The translations under genes and the position numbers were made by a program. DNA of 64,000 bases from Prunella strophiata (taxonomy: Eukaryota; Chordata; Aves; Passeriformes; Prunellidae), in contig JAZBQD010000001.1 of assembly GCA_036583965.1 (NCBI GenBank), forward strand, positions 21,995,569 to 22,059,568, given 5' to 3'. Every line of letters starts with the position of its first letter. The stretch's first letter is position 1. The notes beneath the pieces were generated by a model. The model searched no databases, had not been told where the DNA came from, and was given only the letters and a program-made list of their open reading frames with translations. This document shows, one piece after another, positions 46,939 through 59,589 of this stretch.

Positions 46939-49289
46939 ACAATATTCCAAATATAGAAGGTTATGTACAAGAACAAATTTTAAAGGAGTTTTTCAGGAGA
47001 TCCCTGATGTTTTTATTAGGAGAGTCTGAAACAAAAAAACTACAAAACTTGATACTGTTGCTGTGGAGTGAAGGATCCCTGGAGGACATCCCACGGACAG
47101 TTCATTAATTAGCCAAGCCAGCAGTACTACAACATTCCAAGGGATTTTGGGAGGTAAAACCATTGCTTGTACTTGTTCCAGCCATCTCCCCTTGCATCAG
47201 TGCATGGAGATTAACTGTGCCAAACAGGAACCCCAGGAAAACTCCCAAAATGGAAGGCATTCTTTAGGAGGATATTCTAAATATTACTGCTAGTTATTTG
47301 AGTTACATTCTCAATTCTTCTCAGGTTTTCAGACCTTATTTTCATTTGCACTCAAGCAGTGTGTATTTAACAACTAACCAGGCAAAACTTATTGTTAATA
47401 AATCTCTGACATTTTAGACCTGCCAAGTCACATTTCCGTACCAGGGCACTTCTGAGTCAAACAAAAGCCATGGTTAATGTGACCCATAAAAATGAAGCCC
47501 ATGAAATAATACAAATATAAAATATTAAATATATTTTTCAATAGTTAAACCCATAAAAATCCTTAAACACTAGAATCTAAAGCCAGAATCTCCAGTAGAA
47601 ACCTTAGGTACTGCCAAGCTTTTATTTCCATTACTCTTAACCTGCAACCAAGCTGAGAAACTCAACACAATTCTACTGTCGTCACACAACAGCTGCAACA
47701 TACAAGAAACATTTAGGAGATGGTGCTTCATGGTCAATCCTTCTCGCCATTAATACACATTTCCATTTTTTGGGTGTCTTTAGGTTTGCTTTCCTAATCA
47801 AGGGAGTCATTCTATAAATTGTAGTGCAGAAAGAGGCTCCCTGCAGTGTCCTGCTGAGACCCATCACAGCAGACTCACAGTGGAAGCTCCCTGCTTTTGG
47901 TGCTGGAGCACATTGCAGTGAAAAGTCATCTCCCCCTGCCTGGCCTGAAGCAATATGAGCAACTTCTCACTCCCCAGGAGAGGTTCTCATTCACCTCTGC
48001 TGTGTCCTGCCTTGCTAAAACCTGTAAGACATCTTCCAAGTGGAAATACATAATTCATCCCCATGATTATTTTATTAACTTACATAGCTTCAGCACAGTG
48101 TTCTCCCATGCTCAAAAAGTGGAGTTTTTTTCTTTTTATTCTTCAAAAATCATGAATAAGTTTCTGTTCTGTACAGACATCAAGCTTTCTTTGTCTCCAG
48201 CACAATGCCAGAGTAAGACTCACAGGTTGGGTCCTTCCCTTCTGCTGGAGGTTCTTCTTGACAATAGATAAATCTTAAAGATAAGGACTATGTTTAAGAG
48301 CAAGTGTCAGGAGGAAAAAGCAAGTCAGGAAAGCTGAGAAAAGCAAGTGGGCAAAGCAGAGCAAGTTTTTACCATCATTATTTTTTTCTTTGTTTGTTTC
48401 AAAATGAAACTGCTGTGCAGCTGGGAGAAGGGGAGGGTGGGAATTACAGTGTTTTGAAATGTATTTTCTTCTTTTGAAGATTCCAAATAACTTCCAGTCC
48501 AGGATTCCTTGTTCTCAGCAAGAATGGATGTCCTCTGCCTACTATTTCTAGGTGATTCAAGCTCCAGCCTAAAAATGAGCCAGGTTGGACACAGCTGCAC
48601 CAGAGTTAAGAGTTGAAGGTAAATAACTCACATGTGAGTTACTCTTGCTTTCAGAAGTTATGTCTAACACTAAACCCCAGGTACTCAGTTGGGTTGAACA
48701 CTTGACTAAAACTGATTTAAATCTGGATATCTGCAATGATATCAGGTCACACCAGAGATCTCTGCAGCCTTTTCTTCCAGCCTGCAGCAGTGCCCAAGAG
48801 CAGGTGGACAAGTCCCTTGGTCAGACTAAGCCTCTGTTCCTGATTTCCCAGGGCTCCTAAGGCTTCAAACCCTGCAGCTGAAGAGCTTTGGCCACAGGGA
48901 ATGCCTGCACTTGACCACTTTCCCCATGCACAGGAAAAGTTTCCACTCCTTTGCTCTCTCCTGGCCCTCACAGGGTATGCACAACCAAGTGCTGCTCCTG
49001 GGAACCTCTGCACTGCCCCAGGCCCTCACTGAAAAGAACCTAATTCTCTACTCCCCTTGTCCACAGCACTCAAACCAGCACAGAGCTCTTCCCCTCCTCT
49101 CCCCCTGTTCCCTTCCAGACTGACAAGTGCATATTCCCACTGAGCTGTGCTGCACTGACTCCATTCTGTGTCCAGATGCTGCCTTTCAGCAGCCCCTGAA
49201 CTGCTTCCATTGCTGCTCTCCAGGCTGGGAGGATGATGGCTGTGCAAAGATCCAGGCAACACATGGATTTATGTGGTCATAGAATGCTC
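46939..49289. other. unique DNA, 2.3 kb, no gene supported
   Basis: AT-rich. No recognised repeat or RNA. Frames of up to 124 codons are unrecognised. Confidence 0.4.
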
Positions 49290-49610
49290 CCTTCTGTTTT
49301 CTATTCCTTTTCTAATAACTCCTACCCCTTCAGCCAGCTTTTTGGCAGCTGCCAAGCACCCAGCTGACATTTCATAGAATTCCCTAAAATTTAAACACAA
49401 AGATCTCACTCCTGATTCATAAGAGTCAGCTCAGAGCTCAGGCTTCGTATGAAAATTAGGATCCCTATGTGCATCACTCCACATTTATCTGGAGTGAGTC
49501 TCATCTGCCTTTTTATTATCCAACCACTCAATACTCCAAGGGCCTTTTGCAGCTCCTCTCATCTCTCTTTCTTGACTGGTGATCATCAACATACTGATAC
49601 TCCTTTTTTC
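49290..49610 (-). mobile_element. CR1: very old CR1/L3-type LINE fragment
   Basis: The plus strand contains TCTATTCCTTTTCTAATAAC, CATTTCATAGAATTCC, CACAAAGATCTCACTCCTGA, GTGCATCACTCCACATTTATC and GTCTCATCTGCCTTTTTATT. In this order they match the reverse complement of the reverse-transcriptase region of the CR1/L3-like LINEs found across amniotes (the TGCATTACTTTGCATTTATC ... ATTTCATCTGCCATTTT text). It is far more diverged than the other CR1 copies here, so it probably predates birds. On the minus strand it is an internal fragment with neither end preserved. Confidence 0.72.
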
Positions 49611-50384
49611 CAATGCACAAGGAGTAGCAGAACAACACAGGTCTGCTCCCAACTTCCCTGCACTGTGAGAGCTGACTCTCATTTCCTACTTTTCATAGTC
49701 ACCTTTTGTCACTGCAACCACCTTTGTTCCTATTCCCCTGTGTTCCTTAATACCCTCTGAGCTGATCCTTTCAAAGGCTCCAATAATTGCATTAGCATCA
49801 GCTTCCCACTGCAAAAGTCACATTGATTCTTCCCTATTTTGCTTTTTCCATGCAATCAGCTACCTCTAGGCCTTATTAGCTTTACCCAGCTGGCCTGCTA
49901 TTGACATGAGGCCCCTGGCTCTGTGCTTTCATCCAACAGCCCTGAACTACTCCAAGAGCCATTTTTCATTCCTCAATTGTCTCTTCCTTATGCTCCTGCT
50001 CCCTTTTTGGATGCCAAGCCCAGCTGCCATGGATTCTTGGCTCTAACTCCTACCAACAAGTATAGGATGGTCAATGCAAGCAGGGCTCTGGCAGCAGCTG
50101 CAGGAATCACAGCCCTGCCCTTCTCAGAGCTGTGTCTGCTGGGGAGCTCCCCAGGGAGCTACTCCTGGTAGCAGCTGGAGCATTTAAGGTTCCTCACTCA
50201 TTTCTCAGACCGAAGTCTCACATGTCCCTGTGCACTTTCCATCACACCCTCTTCAACCAAGCAAGTGCTCTGCTCAAATCTCAGTGTTTCCTCTGAGTTT
50301 CACAACATCTGCCAGATTTTCTTCTGCTGAGCAAAGTTCTAAACCACCTCATTCTCACCACCATGTCTGGGAGTGTGTGAGAGG
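49611..50384. other. unique sequence, perhaps more diverged CR1
   Basis: Sequence between two old CR1 remnants. I cannot align it by eye to CR1, although its composition is similar. No gene. Confidence 0.35.
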
Positions 50385-50465
50385 TGTCTGGATGTGGCTT
50401 TTGGGAACATGGTTTAGGGGTGATGCTGGGGTTGAGGGGTTTTTCCAAACCTGCTGATTCTGTGA
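50385..50465 (+). mobile_element. CR1: old CR1 LINE 3' end
   Basis: GGTGTCTGGATGTGGCTTTTGG, GAACATGGTTTAGGGGTGATG and TTTTTCCAAACCTGCTGATTC follow, with many changes, the GTGGCACTT-GGACATGGTTTAGTGG-type CR1 3' end. Plus strand, about 80 bp. Confidence 0.7.
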
Positions 50466-52589
50466 CTTTGGGTTACAGAGTTTCAGACACTTTCCACCAT
50501 TTCTCCTTTTAAATTACCCTTCACTCTCATCTCTTCTTAAAGCAGCCACAGTTCCACTCTTCTTTTGATAAAATCATCTAAACCTGCTGTGCAGGTACCC
50601 TCTGTTTCAGACATTTTCCCCATTCCTCATCACCTTATATCATTTTTTCAACCACTGCTCTTCTCTTTTCTGGTCCTGTGCACAGCACAGAGAGTACTTC
50701 AGTGGGCACCACTGCTGAGGTCCCAGTCCCACTCTGTTGAGACCCCTCCTCCACAGCCCAGGCCCTAAACTACCAACCATAACCACTAGGTTCATCCCCA
50801 GTCCCAGAAAACCCATGAATTCTAAAATTTTTGCCACTTGGCAGCCATGCTGTGATTCCCAAAAATGCAAGTAGTCACACAGATGAGAATTCTCTTGGGA
50901 AGGGACACAGATGCCTGTGGCTGAAGGGGCAATTTGGATGCCAGTGCACACCTGTGGTGTGGCCTTTTGGCAGGACCATTCCTGCTCTGGCTGCATTGAT
51001 CAGACCTGCCCAGTGCTTTTCCCCTCCTGGGCAGGTCTGGCTGGGAGCCTGGAGATGAGATTGTCTCACCCAGGAGCTGCAGAGCAAAGTTAACAGTGCA
51101 TGGAGGCACAAGATTGAAGCTCTGAATCGATTTCCTCCATGTCAAGTTGGGCACTTATTTTAACTGCAGTTTGCAATTACCAAATCAACACCAGAAAGAT
51201 ATCAAGAGAACAGACTTAAGACCTTTATGCTGTTAATTTCTGTGTCTGTCAAGCCATAATTTAAAACCAGCAGCTGTGTCACAAAGATACTGCTGCAGCC
51301 ATCATCTATCAAAGAGAGAACAGAGATGGAGAGAGGGATCACCCCCCAAGATGCTCAAACCAGCAAACCATGGGCTGAGCTCAGCACACACATCTCAGCT
51401 TTCTTACCCCTAAGAGCTCTAGGCCCAGGTTTTACTTCTGTCTGCATACTCTAAAGCAGATAAATCAAATTCCCACACTGCATCATCTCATAAAACTGTT
51501 CCCCATAGCAAAGAAGGGAGTGTCGTGTAGCACAACACAGACCTTGAATCACAGAAGGTACAACAGAGAGTTTCCCCAACAATATTTTGACATTAATGTT
51601 ACCTTTATTCGTGAAGACACTGAAGCAAAGAAGCAGTTGCGAGAACAATAAGAAATACAAAGAAAATAAGGTTTAAAGTGTAGTTCTCACTATTATTTGT
51701 AGACAGAAAGAAAAATTACCTGCACTAAATGTAAGAGATATTTTCCTCATCAACATTAACGTGTATGTGAAATATTATGCTGATGGAGAAAAACCTCCTT
51801 TCAAATTAAGACAATTAAGATTACTTCATAATTGAAATAATCTCCACAAGAAAGTGAAGAAGTTTTCAAGTTGCAAGGTCATGTATATCCAAATGAAGTT
51901 GCAAGGTCATGTATCCTCCAAATACAGCATAACAATGCATGTATCTATATAGAGGTATAAAATACAGATATTTACATAATCATTGCAGGGGTGAGAGCAG
52001 CCTTTGAAAAGAGCTTTCTGATGAATAAAACTTGAGACAAAGAGAATAAAACCAAGCAAGAAGAGAAGAGATGCTTGTCCTTGGAGGAAAGCAGGTAGGG
52101 GGAAGAACAATCAAACTGCTGCACAGAATTATGGAATGGCATATCCCCAGACCTGCCAGCCTGGCAGAGTTCATTTTCTTGTCTCTGCCAATTCATCCCC
52201 TCACACACACAAAGCAGCAGAGCTCTCAGCCAGGCAAACTCCTGAGCAGTGCAGGGTTCTCCTCCCAGGACACCCAAGTGGGCTGAAGAGGGCTGGTTTG
52301 TGGTGGGGTTTTGTTGGTTTGCTTGACATTGTGCCTCCTCTAGAGAGGATTCTAAGTAGTGCTGTCTTGGAAGATAATTCCCAACTGAAATGGTGTAGGT
52401 ACAAACCAGTGACAGGTTATTGCTGCTGCAACAACCTGGCCTCCCCCAGAACACCCAGGATACTGCCCCAAACACCAGCAGGTGCAGCACCACTTCTTGT
52501 CTTCCTCACATCAGCACTTGCAGGCAACAAACCATCCAGGATCTAAACACCCAGCTATGCTCTAAGAAGAATTCACAACCCTTCAGACC
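50466..52589. other. unique DNA, 2.1 kb, no gene supported
   Basis: A 28-bp spaced duplication of AGTTGCAAGGTCATGTAT occurs at 51869 and 51897. Frames of 110-173 codons on both strands overlap one another and are unrecognised. Confidence 0.4.
51869..51916 (+). repeat. 28-bp direct duplication
   Basis: AGTTGCAAGGTCATGTAT occurs at 51869 and again at 51897, a tandem duplication with a 28-bp period. The remaining bases of the unit (ATCCAAATGA, CCTCCAAATA) also resemble each other. Confidence 0.85.
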
Positions 52590-52712
52590 TCCGGGATCAC
52601 ATTTGCCAGGCTGGATGGGGCTCTGAGCAACCTGGTCCTTGCCCACAGCAGAGAGGTTGCAATGAGATCTTTAAGGTCTCTTCCAACCCAAACCAGCCTA
52701 TGAGTCAATGAA
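52590..52712 (+). mobile_element. CR1: CR1 LINE 3' end
   Basis: GCCAGGCTGGATGGGGCTCTG, GAGCAACCTGGTCC, GAGATCTTTAAGGTCTCTTCC and AACCCAAACCAGCCTATGAG. Plus-strand CR1 3' end of about 120 bp, with part of the GGTGTCCCTGCCC box lost. Confidence 0.88.
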
Positions 52713-54067
52713 ATCAATGCCCTTGACACAACAAATTAAAAACCAAAGAAAAGAAAGTGCTGTGCCTTCACAGAAAGAAGTGTAACCCTGCTGCTCCCAA
52801 CCTGCACAGGAGGGATCTGTGCCATACAGGAGACTACAGCACATCTGGATCAAGAGTCAGGCAAGAACTTGGATAAACTTTGCACTCAGCTTGAAGCTGC
52901 TGGTGAGAGCCCAGCCAGCCCCTCTGGCTCCTGTACCTCATCCCTGAGTGAGGGAGGTACCATCACAGCTCCCTTCTTGAATTTAAGTTACATTTGCTCT
53001 TCCAAGAGTGATTGAACACTTGAGACAAACCTCTCCTCCTTTAGGGCAGCCCCCCATCATTCCCAGGACATTCATGAACCACTCCCCCATCACCAGCTCA
53101 GTTACACACACCTCAATTTACCTCCTTAGTTATCCCATCTTGTGTTTCAGTGATGTTGCAAAGGGAAAAGATGTAAAAAGATTGTAAAAAAAAGATGTAA
53201 AAAGAGTGCTGCACCTTGGACTGCCACAGCAAAGCTTCACATCCAGGACCACCCTGTTACTCAAACAAGGCACCAGAGCGCAGCTGACAGCTCAGGTGTG
53301 CTGTGGTACACATTGCCTTGGAAGGTAAATTTAACTGCTGCTATCCTGCCTTTGGCATGATTTTAGTAAGGGATTTAACTGAACTGGTGCAGTTGGGGTT
53401 GTCAGCAGGCCTCAGCCATCAGAACAGGGCTTCCCCCTCCCACACCAATGAGCAACAAGGTATGAAGAACACCTGGTGCTGCACAGTGGCTTCACCTACA
53501 ACTGTACTGTACTGCTTCCCTGCCCTAATTCATACAGAATATGTAAATTTGGGCACAAACAACAAAAACCTGGTGTTCTGAAGCATGACCAGAACTGCTT
53601 TTCATACAGACATTGTCTTTACAAAAAGGAAAGTTGCCCTCAGTGAAGCTCTGCAACCACCATACTGAACAACAGAGGCACAGCAAGGCCTTGAGCAGCT
53701 CTTCCCTCCAAATCCTGAAGGGCCAGCCCTGCACAGGGGCTTTCACTCATTTATTCCTTGTCCCTGGATAACAGCCAGAGCAGCAGGACAAACCTCCTGT
53801 ACACACAGGCCCTGATACTGTGCCTCACAAGTGTCAGGCCAGCCAGCTCTATGGGAAATGCTCTGTACCAGGAGAAAGGAATAGAACCCCAGGGCTGGTT
53901 TGTGTTGAAATGATCAGAATCAACTCCCTCAAGCTGCTGCTCATGTTTCCTTTGGCACAGCCCAGCAATCACTCTTCTGGACTGCACTGGCCTCTGGTCT
54001 CTCAAGCTACAGAGCTGTGACTTGGCCTGACCCCAGAATCCCATGGTTTGACCTTGGGGAACACACA
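52713..54067. other. unique sequence, no gene supported
   Basis: A 159-codon minus-strand frame (53751-54230) runs from inside the neighbouring LTR into this DNA and is unrecognised. No repeat is seen. Confidence 0.4.
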
Positions 54068-54493
54068 TAATGCCTAGAGAGGCTGCCCTAGAACAGAGGC
54101 TGGACAGAGTTAAAGAATAAAGTAGGGATTCATTAAAAGGCCTCAATGGATCCACCTTGGGCAGCACAAGAACCTGGCCAGATGAACTCAAACTGGATGA
54201 CCAGTCATGAGGTCTCTCACTTTTATACATTTTGTTCCATTTACATATTAATTGTCCAATTACAATTCAGGTTATGAAGTCCCATCCTCCTGGTTTGCTC
54301 TCTTAGCTCACTATTATTTATACTTTTTTGGGCCTGAGGCTGTAATGGCTGCCCTTGGTCTCAAGCTGTAAAAGGACTGTTTTGTTTAATTGCCCTGTGA
54401 AGAGAACTTGCTAGCACTTACTATGAAGCTCAGAGTTACACACCAAGGCAGCACAGAATCTAAAAAATATGAAAGCTAAAACTTAAGGCATCA
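54068..54493 (-). mobile_element. solo LTR of an endogenous retrovirus, family A copy 2
   Basis: Collinear with 12213-12659. On the minus strand it begins TGATGCCTTAAG and ends AGGCATTA (the final CA has become TA). A good TATA box (TGTATAAAAGTGAG) lies at plus positions about 54218-54232, with a CCAAT-type ATTGGACAATTA upstream. The poly(A) signal seen in copy 1 has become AATGAA. The bases CACA lie directly outside both ends (54064-54067 and 54494-54497), a plausible 4-bp target-site duplication. That supports insertion as a unit followed by LTR-LTR recombination. No internal genes. Confidence 0.87.
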
Positions 54494-55226
54494 CACAGAA
54501 CTGCCTTGAACACACCTTTGCTCTCTCTGCTTCATGGCAGACAAAAAGCACCAATGCCTTGGACAAAAAACAGCAGTAAAATCCCACTTCCACAGGGGAA
54601 AGAGTGTGTGACACCCTGGGTGTTCACCAGAGCACATTCTCTGGAGGCCTCGTGGAGGCAAGAGACAAAAAAGGCTGGGCCAAGATGCTTTGGAAACTGA
54701 AATCCAGTTCCCCTGTCAGCTCCTCAGACTGATCCCCTCTTCTGCTCAAGATCAGCCACTTCCCATTCTCTGGACAGGACCCCCAGACTGGAAGCATATG
54801 GTCTCTATGCTAATTAAGGCTGTCAGGCTTCCCAAATTTTTCATGGAACTCCTGAGTTCTCTCACATTCATACCCTAGCAGCAACATCCCCTCAGGGATG
54901 AAAACTTCAGGGGCAGCAGGGAGCAACAGCAAGGAGAAAAAAATAAAATATGGTATCAGCTTCTGGCATGGCAACCATTACACCTGGTGGATCAATCATT
55001 TAACACCAAGTTACAGCCAGGATTTATCTGCAAAACTGAATCAGCCTAGAATATATCACGTGCTATGTGTTCTGCCTCACTCCACCAAAACACTGCACAG
55101 ATTCCAATCAATCCAATTTTAAGAACATTCCCCTGTGAAGGGAAATGCTATTCCCCCAGTAAACAGCTCAACCATTTACCAGCATTATTGATTTACATAA
55201 TTCTTAATAGCAACACTGCACAACCA
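54494..55226. other. unique sequence, no gene seen
   Basis: Nothing recognised between the LTR and the next CR1 end. Confidence 0.45.
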
Positions 55227-55400
55227 TTGAATCATTAAGGTTCAAAAAGACCTTGAGGATGATCAAGTCCAACCTTTAAGATCAACCAGCACCCCCACCC
55301 TATTCTCAAGTGCCACCTCCATATGTTTTTTGAACACTTCCAGGGATGAGGAACTCCACAATGCCACTTCTCACATCCCACCACCAAACAACACATTCCT
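55227..55400 (-). mobile_element. CR1: old CR1 LINE 3' end
   Basis: GAATCATTAAGGTTCAAAAAG, ATGATCAAGTCCAACC, CTCAAGTGCCACCTCCATATG and TTTTTTGAACACTTCCAGGG are the reverse complement of the AATCATTAAGGTTGGAAAAGACC-type CR1 3' end. Minus strand. Same subtype as 236-345. Confidence 0.88.
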
Positions 55401-57034
55401 CACCCCAAAATCAAAGGTCCAACTCCCTTTAAACACACTCTGCTCAACACTAGCACTCATTTGCCAGCATATTGTAGGAAATTCTCCTCTCTTTCTCATA
55501 GGTATTTCTGTGTATTTGTCTCCCTATAGCTCAGTCTGAGTCAGTTCACAGCTCCAAACATGCTCCAAAAGCATTTTATTTAGAAAGCCCCAAATATCCA
55601 TTTCATACAGTCCATTACATCAGAACATTGTAACAATTTCATCTGCTTCAGCCTGAATAAGAAATTATTCCCCACATTCTTTAAACAGAGAAGCTCATGT
55701 CAAAGAAAATAGCTTTCAGATGTTTTACAACTCTTTCATCCACAAAGGAATGCTTGGGGCTTATGAAAATATACACCTGCTCATTTGAAAACATGTCTTT
55801 CCCCCCAGTGGGAGGAAACAACAAGAAAAGCAAAACTAATGCTCTGCCCTCCACACTGAAAAGGCAGCCAGGTACAGGTCCTGCTGCCACAGCTGGAAAA
55901 GCTGAGTGAAACCTCATCTTCAAACACCCCAGAGCCCTGAGGTTTCTGCCCTGGAGTAAAGCTGGTTCCCCTGCCACAGCCCCCAGGCTCTTCCAGTGCC
56001 CTCCAGCATCTCACCTGGCCTGGCAATGTAAACCCACAGGTTCAGGATCAAACTCCTCCAGCTCACCTGGAAGCCCACAGGAAATGTTGCTGTGCTCCTG
56101 GAAGTGGGACATGTCAATAATGCATGTCCCAGGATCACTGACATCCCTGAGACACAAGCCTGGTACCTGCTAGCCAACTGTGACGCTCAGTGCAGCATAA
56201 GCAGGTTCTTTTCACAGCAAATAAATACTCCCAGCCATCAGCAGATTTGTATCATTAACTGATATAACTGCAAGGGAACTGAGATTTTTTTTCTGTGGGT
56301 CTCACAGCAAAGTAATCTTTGTTATAGGCTGCTCTCTGCAGAGGAATGATTGAGAGACCCACAGTTTGCAATTTGGCACAAAGTCCAACTCCTATTTCAG
56401 TTGACTTCAGCACAATTTGCTCTTATTTCCCAGTGCAAGTTTCCTTGCTGCGGACATGTAGATATTCCTCCCACAAAGAGCACAGAGCATCATTGAGACC
56501 CAAAAATTCAAATCACCTACTTGCCCTCCTGCAGCCTGGAGCACTTCTTTCTGAGAAGATGGGGCCCCCACACAGAGAGGAGCTGCCACTGCATCAAACA
56601 GCAAACCAGCAGCTGTGGGGAACCACAGCACTGGGAAAATGCAGCTGCTTTCCAGGATTTTCTCCTGTTCTCCACTTAGAGCAGCATTGGTCAAATCCCC
56701 AGCCAGAGCAGTTCTGGTGAGAGCAGGGACAGAAGAGGAGAGAGCTGGAGAGCAGCTCAGGATCAGCACTTCCAGTGGTTCAAACCCAACGTTTCTCAAC
56801 CACGTCAAAACTGACGTCACAGCCGAGCCCTAATGAAAATGGAAAAACCAGGATCATTTACCTCTCTGTAACAGGAGAGCACTGCTAATGGGCTGGGGGA
56901 GGGCAGCAGGACCTTGGAGACCCTGTAGGTCCTGGGAGCTGCAGTAACCTGCTTGGGGACCTGGGGACAAGTCCCCACGAGGCTCAGGGTGGGCACAGCT
57001 CACAGACAGGGCTGTCAGAGTCACCAAGGGGGGA
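55401..57034. other. unique sequence, no gene supported
   Basis: A 137-codon minus-strand frame (56407-56820) and a 124-codon plus-strand frame (56346-56720) overlap and are unrecognised. No repeat seen. Confidence 0.4.
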
Positions 57035-57312
57035 AGAGACCTGTAAGGTCACAGACCCTCTCCCCAGCAGCAGCATCATTGTCCCCAAACCACATCCAGA
57101 CATCTCTTGTGACTCCACCAACACTCTGAGCAACTCATTGCAGTGCCTGAAAACTTCTTTAGTGATTTTTTTTTTTCCCCTAGTATCTGATCTAAATATC
57201 CCCTGGTAAAACCTGAAGCCATTTCCTCTTCTCCTCTCACGAGACACGGCAGAAGAGCCTGACCCCACCTCACCACAACCTCCTTCCAGGCAGTTGCAGA
57301 GATCCCCAGGAA
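57035..57312 (-). mobile_element. CR1: old CR1 LINE fragment, diverged subtype
   Basis: The plus strand carries CACAGACCCTCTCC, CTTGTGACTCCACCAACACTC, AACTCATTGCAGTGC, CTAGTATCTGATCTAAATATC and GCCATTTCCTCTTCTCCTCTC. This follows the reverse complement of CR1 (GACTCCACAACC..., CTAATATCTAATCTAAATATCCCC, CCATTGCCTCTTGTCCTGTC). Minus strand. Divergence is intermediate between the recent copies and the 49.3-kb relic. A 144-codon frame here is its shadow. Confidence 0.8.
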
Positions 57313-57839
57313 CACATCCCCCAAAACCACCCAGCCACAGTGCCAAGAGGCGCCTGGAAACCCCAGCACAGCTGGAGAAGCACAGCAGGACAGACATCCC
57401 TGACTTCCCAATGTGCACAGCTAGAAAAAGTCACTGCAAAATTCATCTGCATCGCTGCTGTAGCCGTTTGCTCTGGTTTTCCAAGAGACACAAGTATTTC
57501 TCAAAATAGAATGCTCAATACCACCATTCTCAAAAGCTCTTATTGATTTCTGCCCAGACTTAACAAGACATTTGACTTTCTGAAGCTGTACTTAATTTCT
57601 TTGTCGCTGCATTGCCTTTCCCTGAGCTGTGGTCCCTCCTAACACTTAGCAGCAGCAGCATTTTTCTCTCTTTCTCTGAACCACACAAGAAGGTGGAAGT
57701 GTTCCACATCTAGCATGGAGAAACACGGCTCTTCCCAATTCTTTTGCAAAGGAACATCCTGAACTAGAGATTTAAGTAAGGAGAGAATTCACCAATATAA
57801 CTCACTTCTTTAAAAAGCCTATTTTTTTCTAGAACCTTC
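57313..57839. other. unique sequence, no gene seen
   Basis: Nothing recognised between two CR1 remnants. Confidence 0.45.
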
Positions 57840-57945
57840 AAGTGGTTTGGGTTGGAAAGGACCTTACAGCCCACCCAGTCTCACCCTTTGCCATGGCCAG
57901 GGACACCTTCCACGGACCAGGCTACTCCAACCTGAGCAACTTTGG
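57840..57945 (-). mobile_element. CR1: CR1 LINE 3' end
   Basis: AGTGGTTTGGGTTGGAAAGGACC, GCCATGGCCAGGGACACCTTCC and GGACCAGGCTACTCCAACC are the reverse complement of the CR1 3' end. Minus strand, about 105 bp. Confidence 0.9.
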
Positions 57946-57984
57946 ATAATTTCTAATTATTTCATAGTCAAAGACCAGGGTTGC
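57946..57984. other. short spacer
   Basis: Unique bases between a CR1 end and the T/G tract. Confidence 0.5.
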
Positions 57985-58084
57985 TTTTTGTTTTTTTGGT
58001 TTTTTTTTTTTTTTTTTTTGTTTTGTTTTGTTTGTTTTTTTTTTTTTTTTTTTTTTGTTTTGTTTTTTGGTTGTTTTTTTTTTT
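57985..58084 (+). repeat. 100-bp T/G-only tract
   Basis: The plus strand has only T and G for about 100 bases, with GTTTTGTTTTG units and long T runs, like the tract at 46795-46938. It lies about 40 bp from a CR1 3' end but is not part of it. Frames here are homopolymer artefacts. Confidence 0.93.
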
Positions 58085-59589
58085 AAGTTCCAAGATGAGA
58101 AGCACAAAACACTGCACTCTGCCAGCACCCAAAGTTTTATATAAACTACACCGACACAACTTGGGAAAAAAGTAAATGCAATCCTAAGAACTAGTTTCTT
58201 AAAAAAAAAAAAAACAAAAAAAACCAAAAACACCCTGTATTTGAACCATGTCTTTGAACAAATGATGTAGAAAACATGACTGACAAAGGAATTAAACTAT
58301 TTTCTGCAGAGTTTCTCCAGAATCTGTCCTCTAACCCAGTATTAAGACAAGAATGTGCTTTGTGGAAAGAGAGGCTTTAACACCATTTGGATTTCACATA
58401 CAGTGTAAGAAAGGCATCAAAACCACCCAGTGCTGGAGCTGGGAGCAGAGACAGGGGGAGCAGCTGATTCTGCTTTTGCACAGACATCATAAAACCACTT
58501 TGCTCAACTCCTAGCTTAAAAAAAAAAAAACCAAAAAAAACCCCTCACAATGTGGCAGCAAAAAGTTTAAATTTAAGGTTATTTTTTTATATATATTTTC
58601 CTCCAAAACAATAGTTTAGTCACAAGAGACGTTACAGGGTAAAGTTATATCCTGCAAGGATAAATGAATCTGAAATTGCTTTTAAGGAATAAGTATTTGT
58701 CTGAGCTCAGAAAAGGCAATACATCAAAAAAAGAAGGTAAGCAGCCTATTTCAAGGCATTTTACCAGTGCATTTACTGATAGTTTATCCTCTTCCATTTT
58801 ATTCTCCAATTTAGACAGCATTATTCACTGTTACTGTTAATTTAGATCCTTTTGTTTTCCTCATGTCACACAAATAAAATGAAGGTCGGGACAAATTCAT
58901 GACTGTTTCAAAATCCAGAAATTCTGATGAAGTACCCTCATGAAACTGCTTGATCAAAAAAACTAAGGGAATTTATCCTCATACACAAATATGGGATAAA
59001 TTCTGCCTGATTTCTCTTCCCAGAGATGGAACATACCAGAAAGGTGCCCCTGAAGGGAAAGAAACACCTTCAGGGGGGAAAAACAGAAGAACTGTTGAAC
59101 TCAGCTCTTCATTTTCTTCATGGATGAAAGAAGAGATTAAAAAGATGTTCCAAATAAAAGCAGGGGATCTCTGGCATTTAAAGAACACAAAGGGAGAGGC
59201 AATGCATCAATGCCTGAGCAGCAGAATCCCAGCAGTTCATCTTCTCCTCACTCGGGTATTCTGTGAGTAAACAGCCAGCAGAGCTGAAGGGAGAGCACAA
59301 AGAATCCAGGGCAGAAGCACAACTGGAGCTTGAGCAAATCAATACCTCCAGCACACGAGCTGTGCTCCTCATTAGGCCAGAGCTGATGTTAATGGTCCCT
59401 CTGATCAGTGCTTCTTGAGGGTTTTAAAAATATGGAGGAAATTAAAAGGCTGTAAAAATGCTCAGCTCTTGGAGGCAGTAACTGAGGGAAAGCTGAGAGG
59501 GGTCCAGGTAACCCTGGTGCTCGCTGGTAATGGAGCTTAAAGAGGAGGGATCTGTGGTGTGGATATTCTCAGTTCAGTCTCTCCCAGGC
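58085..59589. other. unique AT-rich sequence, no gene supported
   Basis: A runs at about 58200-58214 and 58518-58540. A 106-codon plus-strand frame (58950-59270) is unrecognised. Confidence 0.4.

Noticed and set aside
46621..47108. Poly-phenylalanine and lysine-rich frames
   Set aside because: They are translations of the T/G tract and its complement, not proteins. The same holds at 57847-58233.
53751..54230. LTR-driven 159-codon gene
   Set aside because: The first codon of the frame overlaps the LTR TATA box, so a transcript from that promoter would start after it. The rest has no known motif.
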